From contig CAIMDH010000054.1 in NCBI GenBank assembly GCA_903839715.1, forward strand, positions 1 through 8,349: a DNA stretch of 8,349 nt. The letters are read 5' to 3'. Shown in pieces: positions 1 through 6,451 of this stretch (position 1 is the stretch's first letter; the number at the start of each line of letters is the position of its first letter). The notes beneath the pieces are model-generated. The model worked only from the letters and a program-made list of their open reading frames with translations, searched no databases and was not told where the DNA came from. The DNA comes from an uncultured bacterium. Lineage in GTDB: Bacteria > Patescibacteriota > Minisyncoccia > Phycocordibacterales > UBA918. Both the position numbers and the translations under genes were made by a program.

Positions 1-106
1 CGTCATTGAGTGATCCGAGTACTACAGCGGCCAAGATGCCGATAATGGCGATAACTACAAGGAGTTCGATAAGGGTGAAACCTCGTTTGAGCATTGATTC
101 TTTCAT
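1..106 (-). CDS. Type IV prepilin, N-terminal part (cut by window edge)
   Basis: Only the first 35 codons are present; the gene continues beyond the left edge. The visible protein has a short basic leader (MKESMLKRG), then the class III prepilin cleavage site G9|F10 with F-T-L-I-E, giving the conserved Glu at mature position 5. A hydrophobic helix of about 18 residues follows (roughly 15-32), ending in SLND. This is the hallmark of type IV pilins and pseudopilins, which a PilD-type peptidase cleaves and N-methylates; no such peptidase gene lies in the window. The start at 106 is preferred, though Met5 (position 94) would give an even shorter leader. No Shine-Dalgarno sequence precedes it. It lies downstream of pilC on the same strand but with its own leader region and a candidate promoter. 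Whether it is the major pilin or a minor pilin cannot be told from this fragment. Confidence 0.95.
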   Translation of the reverse strand, partial: MKESMLKRGFTLIELLVVIAIIGILAAVVLGSLND

Positions 107-144
107 AAATAAATTACTATTTTTTATTAATACGTTTATTTTTG

Positions 145-171
145 ATTCAGATATCAGCTGCGTATCTGAAT
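145..171 (-). promoter_or_regulatory. Perfect inverted repeat in the pilin leader
   Basis: The arms ATTCAGATA (145-153) and TATCTGAAT (163-171) are exact reverse complements (9 bp) around a 9-nt loop that contains the palindrome CAGCTG. The element lies between the candidate pilin promoter and the pilin start codon, so it would be in the 5' leader of the pilin mRNA. Neither side is followed by a U-run in the relevant orientation, so it does not look like an intrinsic terminator. It could be an mRNA stability or translation-control hairpin, or a dimeric regulator site; the sequence alone does not decide between them. Confidence 0.6.
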
Positions 172-210
172 ATTCCATAAACTGCTCACGTTGTACGTAG
201 AGCTCTTCCT

Positions 211-216
211 ATTATA
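211..216 (-). promoter_or_regulatory. Candidate -10 box of the pilin promoter
   Basis: A perfect TATAAT is read on the minus strand at 216-211, in the gap between the pilC stop and the pilin start. The hexamer 17 nt upstream (TCTGCG) matches the -35 consensus poorly. Transcription would start near 204 and give a leader of about 98 nt carrying the 145-171 hairpin. A separate strong promoter would allow the pilin to be made in excess of the assembly proteins. This is an inference from sequence only. Confidence 0.5.
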
Positions 217-257
217 CGAGATTAGAAACTATACGCAGAGGTAGATGTGGACAACCT

Positions 258-1475
258 TTAGAAGGCGTTTGTCATGTTGTAGATAGGCATCAAGACAGAA
301 GCAAGTAACGTACCAACGCCAAGACCGAGCATTACAATCATAATTGGTTCAATGAGTCCAATTAAGGTATCTACCGCATTATTTACTTCACGGCGGTAAA
401 AGTTTGCTAACGTACTCAAGATTTCTGCCAGACTTCCTGTCTCTTCACCCACTTTCACCATTTGGGTAAGTACTCCAGGTATTTCAGAGTATTCTGAAAT
501 AGCATCAGCAAACGAACGACCTCCTTTTACCTCTATGAGTGCTGATTGGAGAATTTCTTTATACACGACATTATCAACCACATCAGCCGTTACCTCAAGA
601 GCTTGTACCATCGAAATACCACTACCAAGCATTGTGGCCATGTTATCACAAATGCGAGTAAGAAGCAGTTTACGCTGTAAATCTCCCAAGTATGGGATAG
701 ATATCATAATTTCATCAACCGTTCTCGAGCCCACCTCAGTCTTCACAAAGCGCCAAAGAGTGACCCCCCCGGCTGCTAAACCAATGAATATCAGTCCGAT
801 ATAGTTGGTCAAAATATCGGAAATACCGATAACGATTTTTGTATAGATAGGCAATTCCTGACCAGAATCAGTAAGAATAGCTGCGATTTTTGGAATGACC
901 GTAGTAAGCATGAGACCCATTACTGCCACGAATAAGACGATAACGAAAGCTGGGTACACCAGTGCATTTTTGGCTTTGGTAATGATTTCGTAAGAACGGT
1001 CAAGGTAATCAGCTAGATACGCAAAAGATTTTTCTAATGAACCAGACTCCTCTCCAGAACGCACCAAGTTAACATAAAAAGAGGAAAATACTTCAGGATG
1101 CATAGAGAGTGCACGCGAAATAGAACTACCTCCCTGCAAATCTTCCACGATTTTATTCATTATGATTTGCAATTGCGGATTCCCTATTTCTGCCGAAAGC
1201 AATCTAAAGATACGGAGTGGTGATACATGCGCTTGGAACAGGGTAGAAATCTGGCGCGAAAGAATGACAACTTCTTTATTAGAAATACTTTTTAGTAACG
1301 AAAAGTCAAAATTGAGGATTGCCTGCATACCGCCAGCAGCAGACGCTGGATCAATGGAAATAATCGTATATCCACGTTTTTGTACTGCAGAGATGGCTGC
1401 GTCGATAGTAACAGCTTCAACAGTACCTTCTCGCTGAACATTAGTAGTATCAATGGCAACGTAATTGAAAAGCAT
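258..1475 (-). CDS. pilC: PilC, type IV pilus inner-membrane platform protein
   Basis: A 405-residue polytopic membrane protein of the GspF/PilC family, of normal family length. A small N-terminal domain (about 1-55) includes the usual Y-x-A-x-D start and the EGTVEA segment. Two T2SSF repeats follow at about 68-195 and 270-395. Each shows the repeat signature: VRSGEESGSLEKS at about 138-150 and VKVGEETGSLAEI at about 340-352. Membrane segments lie near 172-195, 222-242 and 373-397. PilC couples the PilB and PilT motors to pilin insertion and extraction. The start at 1475 gives the expected MLFNYVAID N-terminus and lies 9 nt after the pilT stop, with no Shine-Dalgarno sequence. It is the last gene of the tightly packed part of the locus. 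Confidence 0.97.
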   Translation of the reverse strand: MLFNYVAIDTTNVQREGTVEAVTIDAAISAVQKRGYTIISIDPASAAGGMQAILNFDFSLLKSISNKEVVILSRQISTLFQAHVSPLRIFRLLSAEIGNPQLQIIMNKIVEDLQGGSSISRALSMHPEVFSSFYVNLVRSGEESGSLEKSFAYLADYLDRSYEIITKAKNALVYPAFVIVLFVAVMGLMLTTVIPKIAAILTDSGQELPIYTKIVIGISDILTNYIGLIFIGLAAGGVTLWRFVKTEVGSRTVDEIMISIPYLGDLQRKLLLTRICDNMATMLGSGISMVQALEVTADVVDNVVYKEILQSALIEVKGGRSFADAISEYSEIPGVLTQMVKVGEETGSLAEILSTLANFYRREVNNAVDTLIGLIEPIMIVMLGLGVGTLLASVLMPIYNMTNAF

Positions 1476-1484
1476 ACTATAAAA

Positions 1485-2552
1485 TTAGATAAGGCGTTCT
1501 AGCCCTTTAGGGTTAATGGAGTGGATGAAAGCATTTTCTACAGTTATGTCGCCGTTTTGGACTAAGTGTGCCAAAGAACGATTCATATCAATCATTCCTT
1601 GGTCGAGACCGATTTCAATGATAGAAGGAATCTCATGAACACGATTTTCGCGAATAAGATTTGACACAGCGGTGTTATTGATAAGAAGCTCATAGGCTGG
1701 CACCATACCGCCAGTTATGTGCGGAATAAGTCGTTGTGAAAAAATTGCAATAAGTGAACTTGCCAACTGTACACGGATCTGACCATGCTGGTCACCAGGG
1801 AACGTGTCAATAATACGGTTGATTGTTTGCGCTGCGTCATTAGTGTGCAGTGTTGAATAAACCAAGTGTCCAGTTTCAGCAGCTGTTACTGCGGTAGAAA
1901 TAGTATCTATATTACGCATCTCCCCCACCAAAATCACATCGACATCCTGACGAAAGGCAGAGTTGAGAGCTGACTGAAAGCTGTCGGTATCGATACCTAC
2001 TTCACGCTGATCAATTAATGATTTATCTTCTGTGTATACGTACTCAATCGGATCCTCAATAGTCATAATATGTTCAGAACGGGTCTGGTTGATATGATTG
2101 ACCATTGCAGCGAGTGTAGTTGATTTACCTTGCCCAACTGGACCGACACAAAGAAAGAAGCCTTGAGGTCGTTGAGTGAAACTTTCGAGAATAGGAGGTA
2201 AATTAAGCTCCTCCAGAGTCCGAATGACATTTGGAATAAGTCGCAGCGCTATTGCCATTTTACCTCGCTGGAAAAAGGCGTTACCACGAAAACGAATTGC
2301 CTGGGTATTTTCAAATGAAAAATCTACTTCCTCACGCTTAGATAAACGCTCAAACTGGTCAGGTCGCATAATGATTTTAGCAAACGCAACAACATCTGGC
2401 TCGGTAAGAATTGGTTTTTTGACCAAAGGAATGAGAGAACCTGATACTCGAATGAGTGGGTGTGATCCTACGGAAAAATGTATATCAGAGGCACTTTCCG
2501 CAATGAGCAGGTCAATGAGAGCTTGGAGTTCACGCTTATAGTCTACTGCCAT
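1485..2552 (-). CDS. pilT: PilT, type IV pilus retraction ATPase
   Basis: A 355-residue secretion ATPase of the GspE/PilT family, the usual PilT length. An N-terminal domain with the SASDIHFSVG segment (20-29) precedes the RecA-like core. The core has Walker A GPVGQGKST (137-145), an Asp box around EDPIEY (166-171), Walker B ending GEMR (VILVGEMR, 206-213, catalytic-type Glu211), and a His box TGHLVYSTLHTN (227-238). The C-terminal AVSNLIRE (295-302) corresponds to the PilT AIRNLIRE motif, which is needed for retraction in studied PilT proteins, with two substitutions. Short length, no zinc-binding cysteines and this motif separate it from PilB. Walker A has V and Q where T and S are usual, but the invariant G, K and S/T are kept. 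The start lies 3 nt after the response regulator stop. Confidence 0.95.
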   Translation of the reverse strand: MAVDYKRELQALIDLLIAESASDIHFSVGSHPLIRVSGSLIPLVKKPILTEPDVVAFAKIIMRPDQFERLSKREEVDFSFENTQAIRFRGNAFFQRGKMAIALRLIPNVIRTLEELNLPPILESFTQRPQGFFLCVGPVGQGKSTTLAAMVNHINQTRSEHIMTIEDPIEYVYTEDKSLIDQREVGIDTDSFQSALNSAFRQDVDVILVGEMRNIDTISTAVTAAETGHLVYSTLHTNDAAQTINRIIDTFPGDQHGQIRVQLASSLIAIFSQRLIPHITGGMVPAYELLINNTAVSNLIRENRVHEIPSIIEIGLDQGMIDMNRSLAHLVQNGDITVENAFIHSINPKGLERLI

Positions 2553-2555
2553 ACA

Positions 2556-2936
2556 TTAATTTTGTTTACTTTTTTTCATAATTTCTTCCACCTTCTTAAC
2601 AACTTCACTCGGTATTGATTCAGCTTTAATAATATATCCGATAGCTCCCGCTTCAGTCGCCTCACGAATATCTTCTTCCTGTCCTTGATTGGATAAAAAA
2701 ATACAACACTTACTCTGCGCAGGAAACTGTTCTTTGATTATCTTCAATAACTCTACACCTGAAGTACCCGGCATAACCATATCAAGAATAATCAAATCGT
2801 ACTCATCCCCCTGCTGAAGTTTAGTAATGACTGTAGCACTGCCATCAGCCACATCTACTTCATAGCCGGACGCCACGAACTTAATCGAGTACATGTCTCG
2901 CAGGAAACTATCGTCATCAACTAACAAGATCTTCAT
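2556..2936 (-). CDS. Single-domain response regulator (CheY/PilG-like receiver)
   Basis: A 126-residue stand-alone receiver domain with no output domain. It has the acidic pocket D7-D8 (MKILLVDDD), the phospho-acceptor D52 in LDMVMPGTSG, a conserved hydroxyl residue S82 (FLSNQG) and the conserved K104 (YIIKA), so all key residues for phosphorylation are present. The start codon overlaps the end of pilB by 20 nt in another frame, and the stop is 3 nt before pilT, so it is very likely co-translated with both motors. By analogy with PilG/PilH and other CheY-like proteins it could bind a pilus protein in its phosphorylated state; this partner role is inference. No histidine kinase is encoded in the window. 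A TATAAT lies 8 nt upstream of the start inside pilB, so an internal leaderless transcript is also possible. Confidence 0.94.
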   Translation of the reverse strand: MKILLVDDDSFLRDMYSIKFVASGYEVDVADGSATVITKLQQGDEYDLIILDMVMPGTSGVELLKIIKEQFPAQSKCCIFLSNQGQEEDIREATEAGAIGYIIKAESIPSEVVKKVEEIMKKSKQN

Positions 2937-4749
2937 TAATATTCATTATAGCTGGCGCGGACACTTCTGCGACTTGGTTATCGACAGGTATATCAAACTC
3001 ATCTAAGGTACTGTCAATCCCGACTTTGGTGCCAAACGCATTCATTTCTTCATACGGAATAGTATGTTGCAACGCTTTTATAATCGCATCTTCTTTCATG
3101 GTCATAAAGCCTTTTTTACGAGCTGTCTGAAAGATTTGATCTTCGGAGGCATTATGTAGAATTAAATCTTGTATCTCTTCATCAACTTCGAGAACCTCCA
3201 TCACCGCTACACGACCTTTAAGACCAGTTGCACATGTCGGGGTAGACATCGGGCGAACCATGGTTTTATTACTTGGAATACGGTCGTGATATTTTTGAGG
3301 AAGTGTCTTGAGTGATTGATCCATCATCATCTGTGTACTTTGTGAAATCGGTTCTTCTTTTGCTGCACCATCGCAGACTCGTCGTGCCAGACGTTGAGCT
3401 ACGGCCAACTTCAGTGTTGGTGCGATTAGGTACGGATCCACACCCATATCAATCAGTCGAGGCACAACACCGATTGCGTTGTTTGTGTGAATTGTAGATA
3501 GTACTAAGTGTCCAGTAAGCGCCGCTTGAATCGCTAACTGTGCCGTCTCCTTATCACGGATTTCTCCCACCATTATAATGTCCGGGTCCTGACGTAATGC
3601 AGCACGTAACCCAGCAGCAAAAGTATACCCGATCTCCGGACGGACCTGGGACTGACTGACTCCTTCCATATTGTACTCAACCGGATCTTCTAATGACAGT
3701 ACGTTTTTTGAAAGTCGATCCACTTCCGAAAGTATGGCGTAGAGAGTTGTAGACTTACCTGAACCGGTCGGACCGGAAATGAGTATAATGCCGTACGGTT
3801 CTTTAATAATGCGACGAATTGCCTCCAGGATATGTTGGGAAATACCCACATCTTCTAGCGAACGGACACCGCGCTCATTATCTAGAATTCGCATTACGAC
3901 CTTTTCACCATGAGACGTCGGTAAAATTGACACTCGAAAGTCAATTTTTCTTCCGTCAAAAGTTGCAGAAAAACGTCCGTCTTGTGGCTTTCGTTTCTCA
4001 TCAAGTCGCATTGAAGAAAGAATCTTTACGCGAGCCACCACTGCTAAGTGTACATTTTGTGGTAATTCGAGTGAAGTCATAAGTTCACCATCAACCCGGA
4101 AACGCACCTTAATTCTGTTTTCAGTTGGCTCGATATGAATATCAGAAGCACTACCATCAACAGCATAGCGAAGTATAGTTGCCACAATCTTAGTAACCGG
4201 TGCATCCTCCTCAATATGCTCCATCGTTTTCTTATCTTCTGGACTAGCTTCCTCTACACCGGCAGCAATTTCAGCGTTGAGCTCAGTCTCGAGAGTACTG
4301 AGAGCGTCTGTGACTTCACCCTTGAGATTAGAATAAAATTCTTGAGCTTTTGTAATATCTACATCAAGCATGAAGACAAGCTTGTACCCCATGTCATGTT
4401 TAGTAGTAACAAAGTTTAGCACTTCGCGAATCTGAAGATTTTCTGGATCATTTACTCCTACAACTAACAAATCATCTTCTCTAAAAAGAGGTACTAGACG
4501 ATAATGAATTGCTGAATCTTCTGGGACGTAATTCAGAATCTCCTCAGTAATAGTAAAACCTTCAGGTTGAACAAAGGCTGGCACTTGAAAATATTCTGCA
4601 AATGTTTTGCGTACGACTTCTGGTGAAATCCCTAACTGCAACAACGTTGCCTCTAGTGACTGACCAGTTTGCTGTATTGATTCGTCAACTTGGCGCACAA
4701 AAGAGTCTGTCACTTCTCCACGTTCCAGTAATATTTCTAGAGGGTTCAT
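2917..4749 (-). CDS. pilB: PilB, type IV pilus extension ATPase
   Basis: A 610-residue GspE/PilB-family ATPase. The N-terminal MshEN-like region (about 1-140) is followed by an acidic linker (about 145-182). The ATPase region starts near 185 with SASDIHIEPTE (200-210). It has Walker A GPTGSGKST (326-334), an Asp box LEDPVEY (353-359), Walker B DIIMVGEIRD (390-399) and a His box TGHLVLSTIHTN (412-423). It powers pilin polymerisation from the cytoplasmic face of PilC. The usual four-Cys zinc motif after the core is reduced: only C459 (RRVCDGA) and C506 (TCATGLKGR) remain, although the GLKGRVAVMEVLEV segment is intact. A C-terminal acidic extension of about 40 residues follows. The start is 12 nt after the small upstream gene, with no Shine-Dalgarno sequence. 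The stop is TGA, inside the response regulator gene. Confidence 0.97.
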   Translation of the reverse strand: MNPLEILLERGEVTDSFVRQVDESIQQTGQSLEATLLQLGISPEVVRKTFAEYFQVPAFVQPEGFTITEEILNYVPEDSAIHYRLVPLFREDDLLVVGVNDPENLQIREVLNFVTTKHDMGYKLVFMLDVDITKAQEFYSNLKGEVTDALSTLETELNAEIAAGVEEASPEDKKTMEHIEEDAPVTKIVATILRYAVDGSASDIHIEPTENRIKVRFRVDGELMTSLELPQNVHLAVVARVKILSSMRLDEKRKPQDGRFSATFDGRKIDFRVSILPTSHGEKVVMRILDNERGVRSLEDVGISQHILEAIRRIIKEPYGIILISGPTGSGKSTTLYAILSEVDRLSKNVLSLEDPVEYNMEGVSQSQVRPEIGYTFAAGLRAALRQDPDIIMVGEIRDKETAQLAIQAALTGHLVLSTIHTNNAIGVVPRLIDMGVDPYLIAPTLKLAVAQRLARRVCDGAAKEEPISQSTQMMMDQSLKTLPQKYHDRIPSNKTMVRPMSTPTCATGLKGRVAVMEVLEVDEEIQDLILHNASEDQIFQTARKKGFMTMKEDAIIKALQHTIPYEEMNAFGTKVGIDSTLDEFDIPVDNQVAEVSAPAIMNINEDLVS

Positions 4750-4761
4750 ACGATATGAAAC

Positions 4762-5079
4762 CTACTGATTCGAAACACCACCTTCAGTTACATTAGCAAA
4801 AGGATTTGCTCTACCGAATGGCTCCTCTACTGGAGGTTTTGTGAAACTCTGGTATGAGAGAAAAACTTCATTTTCAAATATGTCTGTATCCAACTGTATA
4901 GCATCGAGCGTAGCACGGAGCTCAATAAATAACTGTGTCTTTGCTATAATTTCATCGGTTACTACTCCCACCTCTGTATCTAGTGCACTATTTTTGTTTT
5001 GAATGTAAAAATAGTATGCAGCATATGCAAATGTAAGAGCGAGTAAAATGACGACAGTGTTTTTCATTGATGAACTCAT
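4762..5079 (-). CDS. Small bitopic membrane protein with GRANPF motif, PilP-position protein
   Basis: A 105-residue protein with one N-terminal membrane helix (about 7-26), a mostly helical stretch (about 32-75) and a C-terminal EEPFGRANPF segment (85-94) near its end. It sits between the pilO-like gene (6-nt gap) and pilB (12-nt gap), a place where pilP lies in some pilMNOP loci. In proteobacterial PilP, a short motif ending in R-D-P-F lies in the part involved in complex assembly, and the GRxNPF here may be its equivalent. There is no lipobox Cys, so it is not a PilP-type lipoprotein, and no beta-sandwich domain could fit. I infer a PilN/O-associated assembly protein outside the membrane; homology to PilP is not established. 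Predicted topology has the N-terminus inside. Confidence 0.75.
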   Translation of the reverse strand: MSSSMKNTVVILLALTFAYAAYYFYIQNKNSALDTEVGVVTDEIIAKTQLFIELRATLDAIQLDTDIFENEVFLSYQSFTKPPVEEPFGRANPFANVTEGGVSNQ

Positions 5080-5085
5080 AAGTAT

Positions 5086-5658
5086 TTAACGATTACTTGC
5101 GGCACCTGATATACTTTCCGCACTATCTAAATGTGAGTACGTAATTAGAAGAAATTCTGCATTAAGAAAATCGGATTCTGATGGCGCGAGTTTAAACTCG
5201 TGCACATCTAGTGGGTAGTTGTTATGTTCAATATAGTAAAGAAAATCTTTAATTTGTAAATAAGTACCTGATATAGAAACAGAAAACGTATGTTGAATTG
5301 GTGCATTGGGTTCGACCACTGCAAGAGCTTGCGGGGTTGCTGCATAGGTGACATCCTCAAGTTTTACCTTTGACTGTTCGGCCATAATAAATATGTCTCG
5401 TGAGATTGATATAAAATCAATCGTATCTGGCATAAATGTTAACAAGGACTTCATATCGAGAGCTGAGATAGTATTTATTCTATTCACGAGTTCTGTCAGA
5501 CGATTATTTACACTATTTATTTTTTCTTGCTCCTGTTGATATTGTGCGATTGTATTTTGTTTCTCTCCAATTTCAACAAAAGCGGGTTTAACGTAGAAAA
5601 AAAGCATTCCTGCTGCCAACATGGCCATTCCGACTTGTGATGCGATTGAGTTAAACAT
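5086..5658 (-). CDS. pilO: PilO-like type IV pilus alignment protein
   Basis: A 190-residue bitopic protein with the usual PilO layout: a membrane helix at about 8-25, a coiled-coil-prone helix at about 30-62 (rich in Q, E, K and N), then a compact domain. That domain includes the stretch FSVSISGTYLQIKDFLYYIE (125-144) followed by YPLDVHEFKL, which matches the ferredoxin-like fold seen in PilO (a strand, then the helix x-x-FLxxIE). PilO pairs with PilN outside the membrane to link the cytoplasmic PilM ring to the pilus machine. The start codon overlaps the pilN stop by one base (TAATG), a typical coupling arrangement. A short Ser/Ala-rich tail closes it. Sequence conservation in this family is low, so the call relies on architecture and gene order. 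Confidence 0.87.
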   Translation of the reverse strand: MFNSIASQVGMAMLAAGMLFFYVKPAFVEIGEKQNTIAQYQQEQEKINSVNNRLTELVNRINTISALDMKSLLTFMPDTIDFISISRDIFIMAEQSKVKLEDVTYAATPQALAVVEPNAPIQHTFSVSISGTYLQIKDFLYYIEHNNYPLDVHEFKLAPSESDFLNAEFLLITYSHLDSAESISGAASNR

Positions 5659-6392
5659 TATATTTGTTCTTGATTACGTTCTGGTGAATCACTTGGCACC
5701 AGACCACTAACTGGTGTCTCAACGTTCGAAGAAGAAGCTGTGCTAGGTTCTGTTTTCACTGTCAGTATCGGAGCATCTACGGAGTGAGGAACCTTTTGGA
5801 TATCTACAGCAAGTGTTGCCTTAAAGGATATTTTAGTTTCCGCATCAGAATCTAATGTTTCATCTAATGGTTCTGAACTGGAATTCTGAATCTGTAGGTC
5901 AGTTATCTTAAGTACAGAGAGAGTGTCATCTTTTTCAAGAACGTTTTTCTGAAAAAGAGCTGTATCAAAAGATGAAGTAGTTAGCTCTGATATTACCTCG
6001 ATATTGTTACTCGCGTCTCTCGTCACACTAAACTGTGTAATCTGGGCTGATTCAGTAGTTGAGTCTTCTACTGCTTTTAGCAGTGCCGAAACAGAAAATG
6101 TATTCGACATAATATTTGAAACTTGAGCAAGACGTTTGTCTGTACTTACTACTCGCTGCATCTCAGCATCATTAAAAGAATCGATTGCTTTATTTAGTGC
6201 CATAACTTCAGCATCAAGATCTCCTTTGAGAATATACTGATATGCACTAACACCAGCCACCGCGAGGAGTGCTGCAAAAAATACAATTCTAACTATCAGG
6301 GTTCCTACGTACACTTGCCGTGCTGCTGTGCGGCGATCATTTTGCACGCCATTTTTTTTGGGAATAAATGATGTGTTTGAGGTACCAGGCAT
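5658..6392 (-). CDS. pilN: PilN-like type IV pilus alignment protein
   Basis: A 244-residue bitopic protein. The N-terminal tail contains SFIPKK (8-13), in the place where PilN carries its short INLLP motif that docks into the cytoplasmic PilM. A basic stretch and a membrane helix (about 30-54) follow, then a helical segment (about 58-95) and a mixed domain with FSVTRD and IEVISELTTSS strands (120-141). The last 45 residues or so are Ser/Thr/Pro/Glu-rich and probably disordered, placed outside the membrane. The protein lies between pilM and pilO. It is separated from pilM by 59 nt, which contain a TATAAT 7 nt before the start codon. PilN by position and architecture; sequence identity to characterised PilN is likely weak. 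Confidence 0.85.
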   Translation of the reverse strand: MPGTSNTSFIPKKNGVQNDRRTAARQVYVGTLIVRIVFFAALLAVAGVSAYQYILKGDLDAEVMALNKAIDSFNDAEMQRVVSTDKRLAQVSNIMSNTFSVSALLKAVEDSTTESAQITQFSVTRDASNNIEVISELTTSSFDTALFQKNVLEKDDTLSVLKITDLQIQNSSSEPLDETLDSDAETKISFKATLAVDIQKVPHSVDAPILTVKTEPSTASSSNVETPVSGLVPSDSPERNQEQI

Positions 6393-6399
6393 ATAAACA

Positions 6400-6405
6400 A
6401 TTATA
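6400..6405 (-). promoter_or_regulatory. Candidate -10 box ahead of pilN
   Basis: A perfect TATAAT on the minus strand at 6405-6400 lies 7 nt upstream of the pilN ATG, in the 59-nt gap between pilM and pilN. No good -35 is seen. If active, transcription would start at or next to the start codon and give a leaderless mRNA for the genes from pilN onward. Confidence 0.35.
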
Positions 6406-6451
6406 CGTGCGTAATTGCAATAACACGAACAAAACCTGTGGAAGAGTTAGT

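Noticed and set aside
145..171. The inverted repeat read as an intrinsic terminator
   Set aside because: On the minus strand it is followed by CAAAAATAAA and on the plus strand by ATTCCATAAA. Neither is a U-run, and the stem is A/T-rich.
245..253. TGTGGACAA at 245-253 as a DnaA box
   Set aside because: It is a single site one base off consensus, with no cluster, no AT-rich unwinding region and no dnaA nearby. It is expected by chance.
535..804. Plus-strand reading frame of 89 codons inside pilC
   Set aside because: It lies opposite a well-supported pilC, has no family features and has no upstream signals. It is a frame shadow.
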